From Thermoflexales bacterium (GTDB lineage: Bacteria > Chloroflexota > Anaerolineae > Fen-1058): 6,865 nt of DNA. The notes below the pieces were generated by a model that was given only the letters and a program-made list of their open reading frames with translations, made no database searches and was not told the origin of the DNA. Position 1 is the stretch's first letter. Every line of letters starts with the position of its first letter. Location of the stretch: positions 1-6,865 of the forward strand of contig JAUQXD010001311.1 of assembly GCA_030834835.1 (NCBI GenBank). The letters run 5' to 3'. Both the position numbers and the translations under genes were made by a program. Shown in pieces: positions 1 through 6,171 of this stretch.

Positions 1-1
1 T

Positions 2-1216
2 TCAGACACCTCAGCGGGCTGTGGCGATCGAATGGGGCTGGCGACGCCGGGCCACATCCGCGCCTTCAACGCCGTGAAAAACCAATCGGGGGCGCAGCCA
101 GTCGCCGCAATCTTCATGCAGCAATCGATCCGCGAGATGACACGCACCCATCGCACGCCGACGGATGTGATGCGCGATGCGACGTGGGGCGCGTTTGAAG
201 GCGGCTGGCGTGATCGCTTGGGCGCGGACGCCGATCACTTGAAGACGCCCGCTGACATCGACGCGTGCGCGGCCGAGGGTTTTAGCTTCTACACGATCGA
301 TCCCGGCGCGCATGTTGATAGCGAAGCGGACACGGCGGCGCTCGAAACGATCAAGCAAAAAGTGGCCGCGCTGCGTTGGAGCGAATTGGAATCCACGCCG
401 GCTGAAATGATCAAGCGCTATGCCAATCGCAATTTCGATCTGGAAAACCAGCGCATTTTGATGAGCGAAGAAGCGGTGTGGCGCGCAGCCGCGAAATATG
501 GCAATGCCATCGCGCACGTAACACTGATGTATCGGCATCTCGCTGCGAAAGGCATCCCCTTTGAACTGGAAGTGTCCGTCGATGAAACCGAGACGCCTAC
601 CTCGCATGCCGAGCACATCTTCATCGTGAGCGAACTCAAACGCCTGGGTGTGCAGTGGGTCAGCCTCGCACCGAGGTACGTGGGGCGCTTTGAAAAAGGT
701 GTGGACTACATCGGCGACTTAAAGGCGCTGGGAATCGATCTGGCCGGGCACGCGGCGATTGCGCGCGCGTTTAGCCCGTACAAATTGAGTCTGCATTCCG
801 GCTCGGACAAGTTCAGCGTGTACCCGTTGATTGTGGCGGCAGCGCGCGGCAGGGTGCATTTGAAGACGGCAGGCACGAGTTACCTTGAAGCATTGCGCGC
901 CATCGCGCGGGTGAATGCGCCGTTATTCCGTGAGCTGTTGGCGTTAGCCATTGAGCGGTATCCGATCGATTGCGCGTCGTATCATGTCTCGGCGGATGTC
1001 GCGAAGGTGGCGCGTCCCGCAACTTTAAGCGATGCCGAACTACCTGCGATTCTCGATCAATTCGACACGCGCGAGGCGCTGCACGTCACGTTTGGCTCGG
1101 CGCTGGAACAGCACGGCGACGACATTCGCGGCGCGCTCATCGCGCACGAGGCCGAACATTACGCGGCATTGGAAGCGCATTTCATCAAACATCTGACGCC
1201 GTTTGCATGTAGATAG
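2..1216 (+). CDS. uxaE: Tagaturonate epimerase (UxaE family), 5'-truncated by window edge
   Basis: UxaE-family proteins interconvert D-tagaturonate and D-fructuronate by C3 epimerisation in cytosolic hexuronate catabolism (described in Thermotoga maritima). The frame is open to the first base of the window, giving 404 visible residues and a TAG stop. The ATG at 32 is not the true start: upstream in-frame codons complete a family-like motif, GDRMGLATPGH, spanning that Met. Numbering from Met32, other recognisable blocks are SVDETETPTSHAEH (182-195), SLAPRYVG (211-218), SLHSGSDKFSVYP (253-265) and HLKTAGTSYLEALR (276-289). The His, Asp and Glu residues in these blocks are plausible metal or active-site ligands, which I infer rather than know. 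From memory the family is roughly 480 residues, so perhaps 70-90 N-terminal residues lie outside. It is followed after 92 bases by the mannonate oxidoreductase, the next step of the pathway. Family assignment is confident; exact substrate rests on family and context. Confidence 0.85.
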   Translation, partial: SDTSAGCGDRMGLATPGHIRAFNAVKNQSGAQPVAAIFMQQSIREMTRTHRTPTDVMRDATWGAFEGGWRDRLGADADHLKTPADIDACAAEGFSFYTIDPGAHVDSEADTAALETIKQKVAALRWSELESTPAEMIKRYANRNFDLENQRILMSEEAVWRAAAKYGNAIAHVTLMYRHLAAKGIPFELEVSVDETETPTSHAEHIFIVSELKRLGVQWVSLAPRYVGRFEKGVDYIGDLKALGIDLAGHAAIARAFSPYKLSLHSGSDKFSVYPLIVAAARGRVHLKTAGTSYLEALRAIARVNAPLFRELLALAIERYPIDCASYHVSADVAKVARPATLSDAELPAILDQFDTREALHVTFGSALEQHGDDIRGALIAHEAEHYAALEAHFIKHLTPFACR

Positions 1217-1231
1217 CCATTTCACCGCACC

Positions 1232-1283
1232 GCATCCTTCGACTGCGTCCCGCGAAGAGCATGCGGAACTCCACTCAGGATGC
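1232..1283. repeat. Inverted repeat related to the 3447-3628 element
   Basis: The gap between uxaE and the SDR gene contains GCATCCT (1232-1238) and its exact complement AGGATGC (1277-1283). The 11-mer ATCCTTCGACT (1234-1244) recurs inverted at 3478-3488, and CTCAGGAT (1274-1281) recurs inverted at 3467-3474. Both ends of a 22-bp hairpin unit of the larger element are therefore present here, but separated by about 29 extra bases. It reads as a diverged or interrupted copy of the same intergenic repeat. Any regulatory role is unknown. Confidence 0.5.
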
Positions 1284-1297
1284 TTCACGCTCTGATC

Positions 1298-1303
1298 AAG
1301 AGG
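1298..1303 (+). promoter_or_regulatory. Ribosome binding site that fixes the SDR start
   Basis: AAGAGG lies 5 bases before the ATG at 1309. The in-frame ATG at 1261 lies inside the inverted repeat and would add 16 residues unlike any SDR N-terminus, so 1309 is preferred. Confidence 0.7.
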
Positions 1304-1308
1304 TTTTC

Positions 1309-2142
1309 ATGAATCTTCAAGAATTGACCACGCAGTATAACTTCAAAGATCGCACCATCGTCGTCACCGGCGGGGCGGGCGTGCTGGGCGGCGAGATGGC
1401 CTGCGCGCTCGTCGGCTGCGGCGCGAACGTCGTAATCTTGGATCGAGACACGGCGTTGGCCGAACGATTGATCCAGCGCTTCGAGTCGACGACCGCCGGC
1501 CGCGCCATCGTCGTGTACGGCGACGTGCTGCAGCCGGAATCGCTGCAGACCGCCACCGAGACGGTGCTCAAAGAATTTGGCCGCATCGACGGGCTGATCA
1601 ATGCGGCGGGCGGCAACAAGCCGCAGGCCACCACCTCTGCAGAAAATTCGTTTTTTGATTTGCCGCCTGACGCGCTGCGTTTTGTGTTCGACCTGAATAT
1701 TCTGGGGACGATTCTGCCGAGTCAGATCATTGGGAAGCAGATGGCGCAGCAAAAGTCCGGCGTCATTCTCAACATCTCGTCGATGAATTCGTTTCGCCCG
1801 TTGACGCGCATCCCGGCCTATTCGGCGGCGAAGGCGGGCGTGAGCAACTTCACGCAGTGGCTGGCTGTCCACATGGCGCAGGAGTATTCGGCCAACATCC
1901 GCGTCAACGCCATCGCACCGGGTTTCTTCATTGGACAACAGAACCGGCGTTTGCTCTTAAACGAGGATGATTCGTTGACGCCGCGCGGTCAAGCCATCAT
2001 CGCCCACACGCCGATGGGCCGCTTTGGCAATCCCGAAGATTTGCTGGGCGTGGTGTTGTGGCTGCTGTCGCCGGCGTCGGCGTTTGTGACGGGCGTGGTT
2101 ATTCCCATCGACGGTGGATTCTCGGCGTTTAGCGGGGTGTAA
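1309..2142 (+). CDS. uxuB: SDR-type D-mannonate oxidoreductase (fructuronate reductase)
   Basis: A 277-residue classical short-chain dehydrogenase. The cofactor motif TGGAGVLGG is at 20-28. D45 at the end of the second strand (VVILDRD) favours NAD(H) over NADP(H). The NAAGG motif is at 98-102, and the catalytic tetrad is N130, S158, Y171 and K175, with the usual 13-residue Ser-Tyr spacing. The middle and C-terminal text (NAAGGNKPQATT, NEDDSLTPRG, HTPMGRFGNPEDLLG, IPIDGGFSAFSGV) closely resembles the Bacillus YjmF/UxuB-type SDR that reduces D-fructuronate to D-mannonate; KduD-like SDRs are more distant in this region. The gene sits between uxaE, which makes fructuronate, and a LarA-type epimerase that could use mannonate, which supports this role. 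The start is set by AAGAGG. Alternative: another sugar-acid or polyol dehydrogenase of the same SDR clade. Confidence 0.82.
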   Translation: MNLQELTTQYNFKDRTIVVTGGAGVLGGEMACALVGCGANVVILDRDTALAERLIQRFESTTAGRAIVVYGDVLQPESLQTATETVLKEFGRIDGLINAAGGNKPQATTSAENSFFDLPPDALRFVFDLNILGTILPSQIIGKQMAQQKSGVILNISSMNSFRPLTRIPAYSAAKAGVSNFTQWLAVHMAQEYSANIRVNAIAPGFFIGQQNRRLLLNEDDSLTPRGQAIIAHTPMGRFGNPEDLLGVVLWLLSPASAFVTGVVIPIDGGFSAFSGV

Positions 2143-2146
2143 ATCA

Positions 2147-2172
2147 ACCGCCAAGACGCAAAGATCGCAAAG
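2147..2172. repeat. Short degenerate periodic repeat (caaag type)
   Basis: Just after the SDR stop the sequence is built from near-repeats of about 9 bases (ccaagacg, caaagatcg, caaagttg). It resembles a widespread intergenic repeat of 'accgccaagacgccaag' type seen in many environmental genomes, whose spurious translations read like LRDLCVLAV or FASWRLGG. Only two to three units remain here. No function can be assigned. Confidence 0.4.
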
Positions 2173-2204
2173 TTGTTCTGAGCAGTCTGACGTTGTGGGC
2201 AATC

Positions 2205-2210
2205 GGAGAA
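2205..2210 (+). promoter_or_regulatory. Ribosome binding site that fixes the LarA-family start
   Basis: GGAGAA ends 6 bases before the ATG at 2217. The in-frame ATG at 2193 has no comparable site and adds only eight residues, so 2217 is preferred. Confidence 0.7.
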
Positions 2211-2216
2211 AGCACC

Positions 2217-3434
2217 ATGTTGAAAGACAAAGAGATTGAAGCAATCGTTGCCGAAGGCCTGAACAGTCTGGCATTGAATGATAAACGTGTGCTGGTCATC
2301 ATCCCCGATGCCACGCGCACGATGCCGCTGCCGCTGTTCTTTCGCCTGATTGCCAAACACCTGTTGCCGCGCGTGAAAGCGTTGGACTTTCTCGTCGCGC
2401 TGGGCACGCATCCGCCCATGAGCGATGAGGCGTTGTTGCGACTCGTGGGATTGACGGCAGAAGAAAAAGCCGCGCACTACCCCACCATCCGATTGATCAA
2501 TCACGCCTGGAAGGATCCCGAGGCGCTGATCACGATCGGTACGATTCCGGCCAGCGAGATCGAACAGATCAGTCGCGGTCTGTTGTCGCAGGACGTGCCC
2601 GTGCGCTTGAACAAACTCATCCTCGATTACGATGAGTTGCTGATCTGCGGGCCGGTCTTTCCGCACGAGGTGGTCGGCTTCAGCGGCGGCAACAAGTACT
2701 TCTTCCCCGGCATCGCGGGCGCGGACATCATCGACTTTACGCACTGGCTGGGTGCGCTGATCACCTCGTACGACATCATCGGCACAGCCGATACACCGGT
2801 GCGCCGCGTGATCGATCGGGCCGCGAGTTTCATCCCACGCTCGCGCCACGCGCTGTGCAGCGTCATCACGCACGAGGGTGTGGAAGGATTGTTCTTCGGC
2901 ACGCCGGAGGACGCGTGGCGCAAGGCTGCTGATCTATCGGCGCAAGTACACGTGCGCTACGTCGAGCGGCCCTATCGGCAGGTGCTGTCCGTCATGCCCG
3001 CGATGTATGACGAAATCTGGGTCGGCGCGAAGGGCATGTACAAAATGGAACCGGTGGTTGCCGACGGCGGCGAGTTGATCATTTACGCGCCGCACATCAA
3101 GGAGATCAGCGTGGTGCACGGCGCGGTGATCAGGCAGATCGGCTATCACGTGCGCGATTATTTCGTGAAGCAATGGGACAAGTTCAAGCACTTGCCGTGG
3201 GGCGTGCTGGCGCACTCGACGCATCTGCGCGGCATCGGGACGTACATCGATGGGGTGGAACGTCCGCGCATTCAGGTGACGCTGGCCACCGGTATTTCGC
3301 GCGAAGAATGCGAGCAGGTGAACCTGGGCTATCGTGATCCGGCCAGCATCGATGTGGCCGAATGGACAGCGACAAATGATTCGGGCCTGTTAGTCGTGCC
3401 GCGCGCAGGGGAGTGTTTGTATCGATTGCGATAG
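2217..3434 (+). CDS. LarA-superfamily nickel-pincer epimerase, probable gluconate/mannonate 2-epimerase
   Basis: A 405-residue member of the nickel-dependent lactate racemase (LarA, DUF2088) superfamily. These enzymes invert the C2 carbon of 2-hydroxyacids by hydride transfer to a nickel-pincer nucleotide bound covalently to a lysine. The catalytic set known from Lactiplantibacillus LarA is present with matching spacing: D31 and R34 (DATR), H65 (GTH), H150 and K160 (PHEVVGFSGGNK, 10 apart), H176 (16 after K160), and K272 or K276 in GAKGMYKME. K160 would be the cofactor-anchoring lysine. The N-terminus is about 40 residues shorter than in LarA, judged from D31 against D72. The superfamily is reported to include a D-gluconate 2-epimerase (GntE). 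With a mannonate-forming SDR upstream and gluconokinase downstream, mannonate to gluconate is the best substrate inference. Cofactor-making genes (larB, larC, larE) are not in the window. Fold assignment is very sure; substrate is moderate. Confidence 0.85.
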   Translation: MLKDKEIEAIVAEGLNSLALNDKRVLVIIPDATRTMPLPLFFRLIAKHLLPRVKALDFLVALGTHPPMSDEALLRLVGLTAEEKAAHYPTIRLINHAWKDPEALITIGTIPASEIEQISRGLLSQDVPVRLNKLILDYDELLICGPVFPHEVVGFSGGNKYFFPGIAGADIIDFTHWLGALITSYDIIGTADTPVRRVIDRAASFIPRSRHALCSVITHEGVEGLFFGTPEDAWRKAADLSAQVHVRYVERPYRQVLSVMPAMYDEIWVGAKGMYKMEPVVADGGELIIYAPHIKEISVVHGAVIRQIGYHVRDYFVKQWDKFKHLPWGVLAHSTHLRGIGTYIDGVERPRIQVTLATGISREECEQVNLGYRDPASIDVAEWTATNDSGLLVVPRAGECLYRLR

Positions 3435-3446
3435 TTTCGTGAGTAT

Positions 3447-3628
3447 TGTGTCATTCCGAAGGAGCAATCCTGAGCAGAGTCGAAGGATTGCGACTGAGGA
3501 ATCTCTGGCGCGTCCAGCCGTAGCGCCTGCCGCGCGCGAGACAGGAGCACTGCACCGCACGTCCTGTCCGCCACACAGCGGCGGGGACGCGCTGGGCGTG
3601 TGTTCCTCGCTCCGCTCGGAATGACACA
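3447..3628. mobile_element. MITE-like 182-bp element with 13-bp terminal inverted repeats (CHSERSEE-type repeat)
   Basis: TGTGTCATTCCGA at 3447-3459 is the exact complement of TCGGAATGACACA at 3616-3628. Just inside the left end, 3467-3488 forms a small hairpin with arms ATCCT and AGGAT around a GAGTCGAAGG-type core. The right end read backwards encodes the well-known spurious peptide CHSERSEE, the signature of a repeat family scattered through many environmental genomes. It fills almost all of the 208-base gap between the LarA-family gene and gntK. There is no transposase and no convincing target-site duplication: GTGAG occurs at 3439-3443 and 3633-3637, but offset from the ends. Small reading frames inside it should not be called genes. 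It could act as an RNA hairpin or weak terminator in the operon, which is inference. Confidence 0.75.
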
Positions 3629-3642
3629 GTAAGTGAGCAGAC

Positions 3643-4128
3643 ATGATCATTGTAGTTATGGGTGTTTCAGGTTGCGGCAAAAGCACGATCGGGCAGCAGC
3701 TGGCCGATCGGGTGGGGTGGCCGTTCTTCGACGGCGATGCGTTTCATCCGCCGGCCAACATCGATAAGATGAGCCGCGGCATCCCCCTGAACGACGAGGA
3801 TCGATCGGGTTGGTTAGCCGCGATCGCCGATCGGATGCTGACCTTGATCGCGGCCAATCAATCGGGCGTGTTCGCGTGTTCGGCGCTCAAGCAGAAGTAT
3901 CGCGATCAACTGCTGGTATCGGCTCAGGTGCACTTCGTGTATCTACGCGGCGATTACGATCTGATCTGGTCACGCATGCAGCAGCGGCCTGGTCATTACA
4001 TGAAGCCCACCATGCTGGCGAGCCAGTTTGAAGCGCTGGAAGAGCCGCGCGATGCGCTGACGCTGGACATCGGGCAGTCGCCCGATCACATGGTTGAGCG
4101 CATTATCCAGACGCTGATTGAGCGCTGA
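3643..4128 (+). CDS. gntK: Gluconokinase (GntK family)
   Basis: A 161-residue P-loop kinase of normal length for GntK, phosphorylating D-gluconate with ATP to 6-phosphogluconate in the cytosol. Walker A GVSGCGKST is at 7-15. DGDAFHPPANIDKMSRGIPL (30-49) is the family's substrate-side signature. CSALKQKYRD (79-88), RPGHYM (115-120) and SQFEALEEP (127-135) are also characteristic. The ATG at 3643 begins directly with the first strand (MIIVVMG). The upstream Shine-Dalgarno is weak (AAGTGAG), so the start is chosen from protein homology. As last gene of the plus-strand group it would pull epimerised gluconate into the pentose phosphate or Entner-Doudoroff pathway. It is separated from the preceding gene by a repeat element, so it may have its own transcript or reduced read-through. 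Confidence 0.92.
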   Translation: MIIVVMGVSGCGKSTIGQQLADRVGWPFFDGDAFHPPANIDKMSRGIPLNDEDRSGWLAAIADRMLTLIAANQSGVFACSALKQKYRDQLLVSAQVHFVYLRGDYDLIWSRMQQRPGHYMKPTMLASQFEALEEPRDALTLDIGQSPDHMVERIIQTLIER

Positions 4129-4198
4129 TCGCCACGCCCGAAAACGCTCCCCTCGATCAAGCCATCAGCCCGCCTGGCCGCAGCGCGCAACGGATTGA
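4129..4198. other. Convergent intergenic gap, no clear terminator
   Basis: These 70 bases lie between the convergent ends of gntK and the methyltransferase gene. I see no GC-rich hairpin followed by a T-run on either strand. The only pairing noticed is GCTGAT near 4123 with ATCAGC near 4164, which is too short and distant to call. Termination here may be Rho-dependent or read-through. Confidence 0.4.
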
Positions 4199-5839
4199 CT
4201 ACTCGATTAACAACGCCGCCTGCGCCAGCCAGCGCAGATTCGTAGCCAGTTCCTCAGTCAGAATCGCCTCGGCTTGCGTGGGGTCTTCAACGGGTTGATC
4301 GTCCTGACGGACGACGAGCCGGCCTTCGCGCAGCGGCTTTGCGACGATGTCGAACAGCGCGGCCCGATCGCGCGTGCCATCGAGGTGGCGCAGCAAGAAG
4401 CGCGCCATCTCGTCCAACTCCACCCGCTCATGGCGCAAATTGGTAATCTGCCCCGGCTCGTCGGCCTGCAAACGCGCCCACGGACTGGCGACCGGACGCG
4501 CGCTGACCTCGGTGGTGAAGCGCGCCGGGTGGACGTGCAGTTCCACTAAATTGCCGCTGTAAGCATAAGCTTTGAGCAGATTTGCGGCCAGCGCCTGCGC
4601 ATCCATCGCTGATCTGTCAGGCGATGGATCAAGCCCCAGTTGCGCGCGCGATGCGGCCAGCAAGTCGTTAAAATGGATGGCCTGCGGCCAGATCGAGCGC
4701 AGGTGCGTCATCGCGACTTTGGTGACGGGCTGATCGACGGACAGGGTCGCGCCGTCAGCCGATCGGAATTTTTCCACGCCCAGTGAGGTGAGATCGGGCT
4801 GCTCGCTCACGGCTTGCGCGCGCGACGCGATGTGCAGATTCATTAACCGATCGGGCCGCAGCGTGCGATTGACCGTCACATCGGCATGGACAAGCAACGT
4901 TTTGCGAAAGGTGCGATTGCGCAAGAAGTCCATGTACTGTTCCATCTCGATCACATCGCGAGCCAGCTTGAACAAGTTGGCCGACACGTCCGGCGGAAAA
5001 CTTATCGGCAGCACGGTGCTGAAATCGACCTCGGTCAGGTATTGCAGGTCGTGCCGGGCGGCCCGTTCGGCAAACTGATAGAAGTAGATCGGGTCGTTGA
5101 CGTCTTCCAGTTCGTCGTGCAGCAGATAGTTGTCGGTGTTGGTCTTCAGCCGGCTCATTTCGAGCTGGAGAAAACCGCCGTAGGCGTTCAACAAACTGCC
5201 ATGCGGATTGCTCGTCTTCGACGGGCCGTCATCGGCCGGGATCGACTCCACCAGAAAATCGAGCAGGGCACGGGCCTGCGCCGCTTTCATCGTCGGTTCA
5301 GTGACATCGCGCGTGTGATAGAGCATCATCTCGCGGATCGCGCCCAGCATGTGCCAGCCGGGATAGGTGTTGTAACTGACGTAGGCCACGCCGTTGGGCG
5401 CGAGATTGCGGCGGCACGTTTCGAAGATGGCGGCCTGCACCTCGGGCGGCACCCACGAGAAGATGCCATGCACGATGATGTAGTCGAATTCGCCCGGCTC
5501 GTGCGTGGCGATGTCGCGGATGTCGAGCTGTTTGAGTGTGATGTTGCACAGATCCAGCGCGCTTATCGCCGCCCGCCCGACCGCGATCTGCTGGCCTGAG
5601 TAATCGAGGCCGACAAATTCGCTGTCGGGCAGCGTCTGCGCCATCGGGATGAGATTGCCGCCGCTGGCGCAGCCTAATTCCAGTACGCGACAGCGATCGA
5701 CGGGCGCGGGTGTCAGGCTCAATAGCGTCGCCAGGGTCGCCAGCGTGTCTGGGTGCGTGTATGAATACGCGTAGTTGGGGTAAGGGACTTCGTCGTAGGG
5801 ATTGATCATGATTCTGGGCGTGGTTACGGGCGTGGTCAC
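4199..5839 (-). CDS. SAM-dependent methyltransferase with regulatory domain (PKMT-like)
   Basis: A 546-residue protein. The N-terminal NPYDEVPYPNYAYSYTHPD (13-31) precedes a Rossmann methyltransferase with SAM motif VLELGCASGGN (52-62), an acidic strand end in FVGLDYS (76-82), LDIRDI (105-110), FDYIIVHGIFSWVP (118-131) and YVSYNTYPGWH (153-163). Residues ~210-330 resemble the MethyTransf_Reg domain (LLHDELEDVNDPIYFYQF at 239-256). The C-terminal ~160 residues, with HLDGTRDR (485-492), resemble the winged-helix tail of Rickettsia OmpB-type protein lysine methyltransferases. A protein or peptide substrate is therefore plausible but not shown. The GTG start overlaps the PAAR stop as GTGA and has no Shine-Dalgarno, pointing to translational coupling; ATG at 5809 is the alternative start. 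It is the third gene of the YbjN-PAAR operon. Confidence 0.85.
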   Translation of the reverse strand: MTTPVTTPRIMINPYDEVPYPNYAYSYTHPDTLATLATLLSLTPAPVDRCRVLELGCASGGNLIPMAQTLPDSEFVGLDYSGQQIAVGRAAISALDLCNITLKQLDIRDIATHEPGEFDYIIVHGIFSWVPPEVQAAIFETCRRNLAPNGVAYVSYNTYPGWHMLGAIREMMLYHTRDVTEPTMKAAQARALLDFLVESIPADDGPSKTSNPHGSLLNAYGGFLQLEMSRLKTNTDNYLLHDELEDVNDPIYFYQFAERAARHDLQYLTEVDFSTVLPISFPPDVSANLFKLARDVIEMEQYMDFLRNRTFRKTLLVHADVTVNRTLRPDRLMNLHIASRAQAVSEQPDLTSLGVEKFRSADGATLSVDQPVTKVAMTHLRSIWPQAIHFNDLLAASRAQLGLDPSPDRSAMDAQALAANLLKAYAYSGNLVELHVHPARFTTEVSARPVASPWARLQADEPGQITNLRHERVELDEMARFLLRHLDGTRDRAALFDIVAKPLREGRLVVRQDDQPVEDPTQAEAILTEELATNLRWLAQAALLIE

Positions 5840-6123
5840 GCAATCAACACCGTGACGGCCATGCCGTTGACGGCCGTGGTCACGGGCACGCCCGAGGCCG
5901 GATTCGCGCCGGTGACGCTACTGCTGGTGCGCGCCGCCGGCCGCCCGCCGATGAGCACCGTCGGGCTGCCCATCACAATCGCGCCCACGCAGGCCGCCCC
6001 GCTGACCAGATCGCCCATCACCGAGGCCGGCATGCCGCCGATCAGCACCGTGGCTACGCCAGGGCCGGTAATCGGATCACCCGTCATCGTCATATCGCCG
6101 ACGCGCGCTGCTGGAAACGACAT
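5836..6123 (-). CDS. PAAR-repeat spike-tip protein lacking histidines
   Basis: A 95-residue protein, the normal size of a stand-alone PAAR tip. It opens with a literal PAARVGD (4-10), then has two similar repeats, TVLIGGMPASVMGD (25-38) and TVLIGGRPAAR (55-65), and ends with a weak third copy, VTVLIA (90-95). PAAR proteins cap the VgrG-like spike of type VI secretion systems, extracellular contractile injection systems and phage tails, where they pierce the target and attach cargo. Canonical PAAR tips bind zinc through three His and one Cys. This one has no His at all and a single Cys (C45), so the tip must be stabilised differently or is degenerate. No sheath, tube or VgrG gene is in the window, so the cognate machine is unknown. 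It lies 48 bases downstream of the YbjN gene and overlaps the methyltransferase start by four bases. Confidence 0.85.
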   Translation of the reverse strand: MSFPAARVGDMTMTGDPITGPGVATVLIGGMPASVMGDLVSGAACVGAIVMGSPTVLIGGRPAARTSSSVTGANPASGVPVTTAVNGMAVTVLIA

Positions 6124-6127
6124 GGCT

Positions 6128-6134
6128 CCTCCTT
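6128..6134 (-). promoter_or_regulatory. Strong ribosome binding site for the PAAR gene
   Basis: On the minus strand AAGGAGG stands 4 bases before the ATG at 6123, a perfect Shine-Dalgarno core. It is the best site in the window and suggests higher translation of the tip than of its neighbours. Confidence 0.75.
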
Positions 6135-6171
6135 CGATCTCGTGCGTGACAATGAGTGTCCCGCCGGCTGA

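Noticed and set aside
32..34. ATG at 32 as the start of the UxaE gene
   Set aside because: The frame is open upstream to the window edge, and the preceding residues (GCGDR) complete a family-like motif that runs through this Met.
1285..1938. Minus-strand frame of 217 codons opposite the SDR gene
   Set aside because: Antisense shadow of a well-supported SDR; no protein family resemblance.
1989..2873. Long minus-strand open frame of 294 codons opposite the SDR and LarA genes
   Set aside because: It is antisense to two genes with clear family motifs, spans their junction, and shows an Arg/Asp/Gln-rich composition without recognisable domains.
3439..3624. Small frames within the inverted-repeat element, including one encoding CHSERSEE
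   Set aside because: This peptide is a known artefact of translating the intergenic repeat; there is no ribosome site or family.
3447..3628. Target-site duplication flanking the element
   Set aside because: GTGAG occurs on both sides (3439-3443, 3633-3637) but not adjacent to the inverted-repeat ends, so five matching bases are not convincing.
4120..4175. Bidirectional terminator between gntK and the methyltransferase
   Set aside because: Only a six-base pairing at long distance and no T-run on either strand.
4886..5599. Plus-strand frame of 237 codons opposite the methyltransferase
   Set aside because: Antisense to the conserved methyltransferase domain; composition is that of a shadow frame.
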